NCBI GenBank assembly: GCA_031127185.1
Contig: JARIET010000020.1
Location: 1-19,077 of the forward strand
Source of the DNA: Gemmatimonadota bacterium
GTDB lineage: Bacteria; Gemmatimonadota; Gemmatimonadetes; Gemmatimonadales; Gemmatimonadaceae
DNA: 19,077 bases
Reading direction: 5' to 3'
Below the pieces are notes generated by a model. The model saw only the letters and a list, made by a program, of their open reading frames with translations. It did not search any database and was not told the origin of the DNA. Position 1 is the first letter of the stretch, and the number at the start of each line of letters is the position of its first letter. The position numbers and the translations under genes are program-made. Shown piece after piece: positions 1 through 6,277 of this stretch.

Positions 1-524
1 GGCGCCACGATCCTGAGATCCAGCGAACGTTCCCGCTGCAGCGCCTGCAGGTGCACGAGCGCGCCGTCGAAATGCAGGCCGTCGGTCACCACGTTGATGC
101 CCGACCCAGCGGCGGCCGGAATGCCCAGGCCGTTCACCACGAGATTTTCGCCCGTGCTCGTGTTGGGGACAAAACTGATCTCCCGGGGCGTCGCGCCGAT
201 CAGCGCGGCGAAATCCTGCTTCACCTGCGTCACCATTGCCTGGCTTGACGGCATCACCTCAGCAGGACGCGAGCGGGTGTCCGCGTGCCGCTTCATGGCC
301 TCGGCGCCGGCGATGGGGAGAGGATGCGACCAGGCGCTATTGAGGAAGGTGATCCCGGGCGGAATGGAGAACTCCGCCTTGGCCGGCAAGGCCTGCGACT
401 GCCTGATGCCGCTGCCAGCCGTCCCCAACGCCGCATCTGTCAGCACCCCCGGCACCGTAGCGATCGCCGCGAGTCTACCCGCATTGGCAATCAGTTCACG
501 GCGGCTGATATCGCGTGAGTGCAT
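1..524 (-). CDS. Tat-exported class V aminotransferase-like protein (partial, C-terminus beyond the window)
   Basis: The reading frame opens at an ATG at 524-522 and stays open to base 1, giving 174 residues of N-terminal sequence. The start has a GAGG at 533-536 with 8-base spacing. The N-terminus carries a twin-arginine signal (SRRELI, residues 7-12) followed by an Ala/Val-rich hydrophobic stretch. The mature part matches the start of class V PLP enzymes of the isopenicillin N epimerase/cysteine desulfurase type: FLNSAW near residue 60, then ISFVPNTSTGENLVVNGLG, the expected cofactor phosphate-binding region. The PLP lysine would lie beyond the window, so catalytic competence cannot be judged. 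It is a paralogue of the gene at 1746-2993, which has FLNSAY and GENVVAAGVG at matching places. It is transcribed divergently from the beta-propeller gene across a 188-base gap. Family membership is secure; substrate is unknown. Confidence 0.85.
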   Translation of the reverse strand, partial: MHSRDISRRELIANAGRLAAIATVPGVLTDAALGTAGSGIRQSQALPAKAEFSIPPGITFLNSAWSHPLPIAGAEAMKRHADTRSRPAEVMPSSQAMVTQVKQDFAALIGATPREISFVPNTSTGENLVVNGLGIPAAAGSGINVVTDGLHFDGALVHLQALQRERSLDLRIVA

Positions 525-712
525 GTCAGAATCCTCAAGGGAGTACCGCACCCGTGCGCCTGTCCGGGGCTTCGGCCAAACGTACGCCCATCGAGTACGC
601 GGCGCCACAATCTGACTGTCGGGAATGGTCCCGGGCATCCATATTCGGGCGGTCGGACCGACCCACGGTTCCCCCCCACGCGGCAGACGTCGCCTCACCA
701 GGGAAGTTGACG
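525..712. promoter_or_regulatory. Divergent intergenic region between two exported-protein genes
   Basis: This 188-base gap separates the start of the minus-strand aminotransferase-like gene from the start of the plus-strand beta-propeller gene, so it should hold promoters for both directions. I find no convincing -35/-10 pair on either strand. The one clear structure is the inverted repeat at 651-663, listed separately. The propeller frame is open upstream to 515, but that part reads as intergenic sequence: the encoded residues look random and the signal peptide begins only at 713. Confidence 0.4.
651..663. repeat. Perfect 6-bp inverted repeat with 1-base spacer (GGTCGG-A-CCGACC)
   Basis: The two arms at 651-656 and 658-663 are exact reverse complements around a single A. 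The site ends about 49 bases before the ATG at 713, within the divergent intergenic region, a plausible place for a repressor or activator site. The repeat is seen directly; a regulatory role is inference. With high GC content and short arms, chance occurrence is possible. Confidence 0.35.
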
Positions 713-1699
713 ATGCGCACGATATGGCTTTCGCTTGCAGCGCTGGCAATCGCCCAGCAGGCGCCCGGGCAGTCGCACACCATTGTCGCGCTGAGTCACG
801 CCGATTTTACGGCCTACGAACTCGACCCGCGCAACGGAGCAATTCTCAACAAGTTCACCGCGCGCAACGAACCGCATGAAGGCGTCGCCACGGCGGACGG
901 CAAGACGTTCTACGCGGCCATTCCGAACGGCCCGCACGTGGTGATTCTCGATCTGGCAACCTTCAGGGAGATCGGGCGCATCGAATCGGAGTTCTTCAAG
1001 TCGTCGCGCCCCAATGGATCAGCCTCACCTCACGGTATCGCGCTCAACTCCGACGGGAGCAAGCTGTACGTGGGGCTCGAGAACGCCGACATCCCCGGCA
1101 TCGTGGTCTACGATACCCGAGCCAGGCGCGTGATCCGCAAGATCGATGTCGTGCTGCGTGGCGGGCACTTCCTGGCCATTCAGCCAGGAACGGACAAGCT
1201 CTACTACCCGATGCGGGATGATCACCGTGTGCTGGTGATCGACACCAAGACGGATGCCATCACGAAGGTCATCCCGGTCGAAGGTGGTCCGGTCGGCGTG
1301 GGCTTCGCGCCCAACGGTGACGTCTGGATTCACAACGATGGCGACGGCACCGTGCACGTGATCGACAGCAAACGAGACACGGTCACACAGGTGCTCCGCG
1401 AGCTGGGCAAGGGCGCGGGGCGAATGGCGGTGTCGCCAGACGGCAAATGGGCGGCGTCCACCCACGGCACGACGGAAGATGTGGCGCTCATCAATGCCAC
1501 CACCAAGACACTCGCCGCGACCATCAAGATCGGCCGAGGGCCCGGGTTCCCGCTCTTCTCTCCCGATGGCTCCAAGCTGTACATCATGAACGTCGGTGCC
1601 GGCGATGTCTGCGTCATCGACACCGGCACGATGACGCTCACCGCCCGATACAAGGTTGGTGTGAACCCATTCGGCGGATCGGTGGTGGTTCGTCGGTAG
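713..1699 (+). CDS. Exported YncE-like seven-bladed beta-propeller protein
   Basis: The 328-residue protein starts with a signal peptide (MRTIWLSLAALAIAQQAPGQS), which fixes the ATG at 713. The mature part is built of YVTN/YncE-type propeller repeats. Each has a 'SPDGxxxY' strand followed by a 'VxVIDTxTxxVxxxIxVG' strand, for example KLYYPMRDDHRVLVIDTKT, GTVHVIDSKRDTV and KLYIMNVGAGDVCVIDTGT. Such propellers act in the periplasm or outside the cell as binding scaffolds, and some relatives are lactonases or metal-binding proteins. No catalytic signature is visible here, so a binding role is the safer reading. It is first in a run of five plus-strand genes; the next gene starts 46 bases after its stop (or 1 base, if that gene uses its upstream GTG). 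Fold assignment is firm, function is not. Confidence 0.85.
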   Translation: MRTIWLSLAALAIAQQAPGQSHTIVALSHADFTAYELDPRNGAILNKFTARNEPHEGVATADGKTFYAAIPNGPHVVILDLATFREIGRIESEFFKSSRPNGSASPHGIALNSDGSKLYVGLENADIPGIVVYDTRARRVIRKIDVVLRGGHFLAIQPGTDKLYYPMRDDHRVLVIDTKTDAITKVIPVEGGPVGVGFAPNGDVWIHNDGDGTVHVIDSKRDTVTQVLRELGKGAGRMAVSPDGKWAASTHGTTEDVALINATTKTLAATIKIGRGPGFPLFSPDGSKLYIMNVGAGDVCVIDTGTMTLTARYKVGVNPFGGSVVVRR

Positions 1700-1745
1700 G
1701 GTGACACCACGCAGGTCCACCGTTCAACCAACGGACGCAAGACTG

Positions 1746-2993
1746 ATGAAACCCCTCGATCGGCGTTCCTTCGTCGCCGCAACGGCCGCGATGGCGGCGG
1801 CGTCCGTGACGGTGCCGGCCGAGACCACTGCGTCCGTGGCGGACGCGACTGCGCAAGGGCGGAGCAGCATCGACGACCCACTCGGCGTTCGTGGCGATTT
1901 TCCGATTGTTCGCGAGCGGACGTTTCTCAACTCGGCCTACATCGCCCCAATTCCCAGGCAGGTGGTAGCTGCGGGTACGGCGTTTCTTGAGGAAAAGGCA
2001 CGCAACTCCTTTCAGCTCGGTCCGCTCCTGGGCAAATGCAACGAGGTGCGCGCGCAGTTTGCCCGCTTGATCGGCGCTGCGTCGCCCGATGAAATCGGCC
2101 TGCTCTATTCCACGGCTGAAGGTGAAAATGTCGTCGCCGCCGGCGTGGGGCTGCGGGCGGGCGACAATGTGGTCATCGACGAGCTGCACTATGACACGGA
2201 GTTCGTGCTCTACCGCAAACTCGCGAAGCAGAAGGGGATAGAACTCCGCATCGCCAGGCACCGCAACGGGGTTGTGGATGCCAGCGACTTTGAGCCGCTC
2301 GTCGATGCCCGCACGCGAGTGGTGTCCGTGGCCTGGGTATCGCACCGCAACGGACTGCGCCACGACGTTCGGGCTATTGCCGATGTCGCGCACGCCAAGG
2401 GCGCGCTCGTCTATGCCGACGCCATTCAGGCCATTGGCACCTTTCCTATTGATGTCGTCGCCTCGGGCGTGGATGTGCTCTGCACCGGATCATACAAGTG
2501 GTTGCTGGCCGGCTTTGGTGTCGCTCCGCTGTATGTGCGAACGGCCATCGCCGATCGCCTGGAGCTGGACCGCTATGGGGAGTTCAATGCGGGTCGATTG
2601 CTGCCGAATGACGACTACGAGACCCCCACAAGTGCCCGGCGGTTCGACTACTGCAGTCGCGCCTTTGGCGAGGTGTACGCCCTGAGTGCAGGGCTCGCCT
2701 ACCTCGAGCGCGTGGGCGTCGACCGGATCGCCAAGCATACGATTGATGACCTCGCGATGCGCCTGCAAAATGGTCTCCACAACCAGGGCCACCGGCTCTT
2801 CACGCCAATGGGCAATCGCTCGGCCATCGTCACGTTCTACAACTCACGGCCAATCGCCGATCTACGGGCCGCGTTTCAGGCGGCCAACGTGGAAGTGACC
2901 GTGCGCGACGGAACCGTCCGCATTGCACCCGCCCTGTTCAACAACGCGGACGACATCGACCGCTGCCTCGCCGTCACCAGGAGACTCGTTTGA
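1746..2993 (+). CDS. Tat-exported class V aminotransferase-family PLP enzyme
   Basis: The 415-residue protein has a Tat signal (DRRSFVAATAAMAAASV), which favours the ATG at 1746. A GTG at 1701, one base past the previous stop, is in frame and would add 15 residues ahead of the signal. Class V hallmarks are complete: FLNSAY, the phosphate-loop region STAEGENVVAAGVGL, the pyridine-binding Asp in YADAIQAIG, and the Schiff-base lysine in TGSYKWLLAGFG (K251). This architecture fits isopenicillin N epimerase, kynureninase or selenocysteine-lyase relatives; the reaction cannot be chosen from sequence. Most PLP enzymes are cytoplasmic, so Tat export with folded cofactor is notable. Its stop overlaps or nearly abuts the next gene, which suggests translational coupling. 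It is paralogous to the minus-strand gene at 1-524. Confidence 0.9.
   Translation: MKPLDRRSFVAATAAMAAASVTVPAETTASVADATAQGRSSIDDPLGVRGDFPIVRERTFLNSAYIAPIPRQVVAAGTAFLEEKARNSFQLGPLLGKCNEVRAQFARLIGAASPDEIGLLYSTAEGENVVAAGVGLRAGDNVVIDELHYDTEFVLYRKLAKQKGIELRIARHRNGVVDASDFEPLVDARTRVVSVAWVSHRNGLRHDVRAIADVAHAKGALVYADAIQAIGTFPIDVVASGVDVLCTGSYKWLLAGFGVAPLYVRTAIADRLELDRYGEFNAGRLLPNDDYETPTSARRFDYCSRAFGEVYALSAGLAYLERVGVDRIAKHTIDDLAMRLQNGLHNQGHRLFTPMGNRSAIVTFYNSRPIADLRAAFQAANVEVTVRDGTVRIAPALFNNADDIDRCLAVTRRLV
2979..2983 (+). promoter_or_regulatory. Ribosome binding site AGGAG for the M61-like peptidase gene
   Basis: AGGAG lies inside the last codons of the aminotransferase gene. It is 6 bases from a TTG at 2990, which overlaps the upstream TGA as TTGA, and 12 bases from an ATG at 2996. 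The spacing favours the TTG and the codon type favours the ATG; the two proteins differ by only two residues. Confidence 0.55.
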
Positions 2994-2995
2994 GC

Positions 2996-4747
2996 ATGCG
3001 CGCATTTCCGTCCAGAGCACGACGCTCCGCGCGGCAGCCGCTCTGGCGTGGGGCAACACATGTGGCGCTCGCGGCATTCGCCGTCGGGATCGGTGGGTCA
3101 TTCCCTGCAACTGCGGCCGGCGCGCAGGGCGCTCCAGAGGCACCCCTGCTGACGGTGCTGATCAAACCCGGTGTCATGAGTGAGGCGGTGGGCAAAGGCG
3201 ATCTCGATATCGAGATGAGGATTCCCGGACTCAACGTCGCTGCTGGCGCACCGTTCCTCTCGATGGGCATGTTCGTGCCCGGTTTGGCAAGAGCACAGGA
3301 GCTGGCTTCGCTCGACGTGCGCGATGCGACCGGGGTCGTGCCGATTGCGGTCGCCAACGCCCAGAACGGTCCCGGCCAGTGGGTGGCCTCACGCGCCGTT
3401 CAGGGCAACGTTGTTGTTCGCTATCGACTCATTGCGGAGAACATTCCCGCGCTGGCTGGTGGCCCCCCGATTGGGGTTCGCATTGATGGAGATGGTTTTT
3501 CCTCCGCCGGCCAGGCGCTGCTGATGATGCCACGCACGACGACGGCGTATCGCATTGCCATCAACTGGGACCTCTCAGCGATGGGCCCGGGCGCAGAAGC
3601 GGTGTCGAGCTTCGGCGACGGAAATGTCACCCTCCCCGCTGGCCCGGTCGGCCGCATGGGCTCGGCGCTGTACATGGCCGGCCACCTCAAGCGCGAACCG
3701 CGAAACAATACCGGCGCTTTTTCTGCGGTCTGGGTGGGAGAACCGGCATTCGATCCGCGCCCCGCCATGCAGTGGTCGGCCGCCATGCACGCGGCAATGA
3801 GTCGCTTCTTCCGCGATGAGCATGAGCCGCCCTACCGTGTGTTCCTGCGCTACAACCCAATGAACGCCGGTGGCGGTGCGGCATTCACCAACTCCTTCAT
3901 CGTCACGTACGGCACCGGCGTGACGGGTGGAAACCTGAAGTCGATCCTCGGTCACGAAATGACGCACACGTGGACCGCCAACGGCATCGGCCAATGGTAC
4001 AGCGAGGGAACTGCCGTGTACTATCAGGCGCTGCTCCCCTGGCGTGCGGGGCTGATGACGGCCGACGAGTATCTGGCCGACCTCAACAAGACCGCGAGCC
4101 GCTACTTCACGAACGCGCTGAAAGACACACCCGAGGCTCAGGTGGCGCCGCGCTTCTGGGAGGACACACGGATTCGGGTGCTGCCCTATGACCGCGGCGC
4201 GATGTATTTCGCTGTGCTCAATGGAAAGGTGCGGCGCGCGTCGAATGGCGCGCGTTCACTCGATGATCTGGTGCGCACCATGATAGTGCGGGCGCGCTCG
4301 GGACAACCCATGACCGAGGCCGTCTGGCTCGATCTGCTGCGCACCCAGGTTGGTGAGGATGGCCCAGACGTCCACCGCTCAATGCTGGCTGGCGGCCTCA
4401 TGCTGCCCGAGTCGGACGACTTTGGCCCCTGTTTCCGGCGTACCGTCAAGCCGATTCGACAGTTCGATCTTGGCTTCGACAATGCGTCTATCCTCACTAC
4501 TCCAAAAGTCATCCGGGGTCTCAAGGCTGGCTCCACCGCACAGGCAGCTGGCCTCCAAAATGGTGATACGGTGAGCTACGCCGTTGCACTCGACGCCGTG
4601 CAGGGCGACGTCACGCGGATGCTGACGCTGCACGTCACGCGCAACGGCGTCACGACTCCGGTGACCTACCTTCCCAGGGGATCTGCAATCGACGCATATC
4701 AGTGGGAGCGGATCCCCGGTACACCACCGCAGGGCTGCACACCGTAA
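2996..4747 (+). CDS. Exported M61-like metallopeptidase with C-terminal PDZ domain
   Basis: The 583-residue protein has an Arg-rich N-terminus and a hydrophobic segment (VALAAFAVGIGGSFPATAAGAQG), so it is probably exported. The zinc site is HEMTH (H320, E321, H324) with the third ligand E337 in WYSEGTAVYY, matching the gluzincin 'SEG' motif of M61 glycyl-aminopeptidase-like enzymes. Only 12 residues separate H324 from E337, fewer than the roughly 18 of classic gluzincins. The C-terminal part (about residues 490-575) is PDZ-like, with VIRGLKAGSTAQAAGLQNGD, as in M61 proteins. It probably cleaves peptides in the periplasm. The start is ATG 2996 or TTG 2990, and the gene is tightly linked to the aminotransferase gene upstream. 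The next gene follows after 22 bases. Confidence 0.85.
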   Translation: MRAFPSRARRSARQPLWRGATHVALAAFAVGIGGSFPATAAGAQGAPEAPLLTVLIKPGVMSEAVGKGDLDIEMRIPGLNVAAGAPFLSMGMFVPGLARAQELASLDVRDATGVVPIAVANAQNGPGQWVASRAVQGNVVVRYRLIAENIPALAGGPPIGVRIDGDGFSSAGQALLMMPRTTTAYRIAINWDLSAMGPGAEAVSSFGDGNVTLPAGPVGRMGSALYMAGHLKREPRNNTGAFSAVWVGEPAFDPRPAMQWSAAMHAAMSRFFRDEHEPPYRVFLRYNPMNAGGGAAFTNSFIVTYGTGVTGGNLKSILGHEMTHTWTANGIGQWYSEGTAVYYQALLPWRAGLMTADEYLADLNKTASRYFTNALKDTPEAQVAPRFWEDTRIRVLPYDRGAMYFAVLNGKVRRASNGARSLDDLVRTMIVRARSGQPMTEAVWLDLLRTQVGEDGPDVHRSMLAGGLMLPESDDFGPCFRRTVKPIRQFDLGFDNASILTTPKVIRGLKAGSTAQAAGLQNGDTVSYAVALDAVQGDVTRMLTLHVTRNGVTTPVTYLPRGSAIDAYQWERIPGTPPQGCTP

Positions 4748-4759
4748 CCCGAACCAAAC

Positions 4760-4764
4760 GGAGG
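4760..4764 (+). promoter_or_regulatory. Ribosome binding site GGAGG for the CapA-like gene
   Basis: GGAGG sits 5 bases before ATG 4770. Two in-frame GTG codons (4764 and 4767) overlap or directly abut it and so cannot be the used starts. This settles the N-terminus at 4770. Confidence 0.7.
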
Positions 4765-4769
4765 TGGTG

Positions 4770-6212
4770 ATGAGCGCGAAACTCGCTGCCCTGCTCGCCG
4801 CAGCCTTGGTCGGCGCGCTGGCCATGCCGGTGGCGGCACAACCGGAACAACAGGCCGCACAGGCGGCGCCCCGCCGCCCGTCCAACGACCCGCGCGAGTT
4901 CCTGGCGCAGCCACCACGGCCATCGTCGCTCAAGGGCGCGTTCAGTCTGGTGAGCATTGGCGACCTGCTCTATTCGCACCCGATGGTCAACCACCCGAAC
5001 GCCGACTTTCAGCGCGTCGTCGACCTGATTCGCACCGGCGACGTCACCATCGGCAATCAGGAAGGCGTCTTCATTGACCTGAATGGATTCAAGGGCGAGG
5101 GCTACGGAAACGGTCTCCTGTGGGGTGAGGGAGCGTTGGCCCGGGACATGAAATCCCTCGGCGTCGACATGGTGTCGGTCGCCAACAACCACTCCACGGA
5201 TTTTGGAGCGGTCGGCCTGCTCGATACACGCCGCCTGCTCGACGCCGCCGGTCTCGTCCACTCCGGCGGAGGTCAGACACTGCAGGAAGCGCGCGCTCCG
5301 GGAATCCTGCGTACGCCGAAAGGGAGTGTGGCACTGATATCGACGGCGTCGACGTTCAAGCCGAATGCCGGCGCAAACGATCGCTTGGGCGACGTTCCGG
5401 CGCGCGCGGGCATCAGCACGCTACGGCTCAGAAAGACGAACTTTGTAAACCGCGAACAGCTCGCCGCGCTCCGAAAGCTGGCGACCGACCGCGCCACGCC
5501 ACGTGAACCCGCGCCGGCAGCCGACGCCACCGACGTCGTGTTCGGCGAGCAGACATATCGGCTTTCTGAAAAGAGTGGCGTCAGTTACGACATGGAGCTG
5601 TACGACCACGCTGCGCTGCTCAAGTCCGTGCGGGATTCCAAGGCCCAATCCGATCTAGTGGTCTTCACCATCCATGCCCACGAGAGCACCACCGGGATGG
5701 ACGACGATACGCCGCCGCCACCGGACTTTCTCATCAAACTCTTTCGCGACTGCGTGGACGCCGGGGCCGACGTCATCATGGGCGGCGGGCCGCATTCGCT
5801 GCGCGGTATCGAGATCTACAAAGGCAAGCCGATTTTCTACGGGTTGGGCGTGTTCTTCATCAAGGGTGAAATCAAGGTTCTGCAGGAGACCGCGTTGCGC
5901 GTGTTCCCCGATTCCACCGGTCGAGCGCCGCCACCGCGCCCGGCAGAACGATCCGTGCGTGCCGGCGGAAATCCGGCCAGCTGGTACGACGGCATCGTCG
6001 CCATCACCGACTTCGAGAATGGCAAGCCGGTGGCCGTACGCCTGTTCCCGCTCGATGTCGGCAATACGTACGACACGGCCCGCCGTGGCAACCCGCACCT
6101 CGCCGACCCAACCACTGCCCAGCGCATTCTCTCCGATTTGCAGCGCAATTCGGCACCGTTCGGAACCACGATTGAGATACAGGGTTCCGTTGGCGTAATT
6201 CGTATTCCGTAG
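4770..6212 (+). CDS. Exported CapA-family (PGA_cap) metallophosphatase-fold protein
   Basis: The 480-residue protein has a signal peptide (MSAKLAALLAAALVGALAMPVAAQ). The CapA/metallophosphatase motifs appear in order: SIGDLLYSHPM (D65), GNQEGVF (N96, E98), SVANNHSTDFG (N140, H141), FTIHAHES (H302, H304) and GGGPHSLRGIEIYKGKPIFYGLG (H342). All likely metal ligands are present. CapA homologues are linked to poly-gamma-glutamate synthesis and export, and related proteins probably hydrolyse envelope polymers or phosphoesters. No capB, capC or other PGA synthesis genes are nearby, so synthesis of poly-gamma-glutamate is not supported. Unlike membrane-anchored CapA, no later transmembrane segment is evident. 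It sits between two metallopeptidase genes, in keeping with a degradative or modifying role; that is inference. Confidence 0.9.
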   Translation: MSAKLAALLAAALVGALAMPVAAQPEQQAAQAAPRRPSNDPREFLAQPPRPSSLKGAFSLVSIGDLLYSHPMVNHPNADFQRVVDLIRTGDVTIGNQEGVFIDLNGFKGEGYGNGLLWGEGALARDMKSLGVDMVSVANNHSTDFGAVGLLDTRRLLDAAGLVHSGGGQTLQEARAPGILRTPKGSVALISTASTFKPNAGANDRLGDVPARAGISTLRLRKTNFVNREQLAALRKLATDRATPREPAPAADATDVVFGEQTYRLSEKSGVSYDMELYDHAALLKSVRDSKAQSDLVVFTIHAHESTTGMDDDTPPPPDFLIKLFRDCVDAGADVIMGGGPHSLRGIEIYKGKPIFYGLGVFFIKGEIKVLQETALRVFPDSTGRAPPPRPAERSVRAGGNPASWYDGIVAITDFENGKPVAVRLFPLDVGNTYDTARRGNPHLADPTTAQRILSDLQRNSAPFGTTIEIQGSVGVIRIP

Positions 6213-6265
6213 CAGGCGCAGCTGATTTCCTGGCCCGAGATTCGACTCCACTTCCAGTCCAATTC

Positions 6266-6270
6266 AAGGA
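6266..6270 (+). promoter_or_regulatory. Ribosome binding site AAGGA for the metzincin gene
   Basis: AAGGA lies 7 bases before ATG 6278, in the 65-base gap after the CapA-like gene, and supports that start. The rest of the gap shows no terminator-like hairpin, so read-through from the upstream genes is plausible. Confidence 0.6.
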
Positions 6271-6277
6271 TCGCCCC

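Noticed and set aside
4770..6212. Poly-gamma-glutamate capsule synthesis locus, suggested by the CapA homologue
   Set aside because: No capB, capC or capE homologue or capsule export gene is present; CapA-fold proteins occur widely outside capsule loci.
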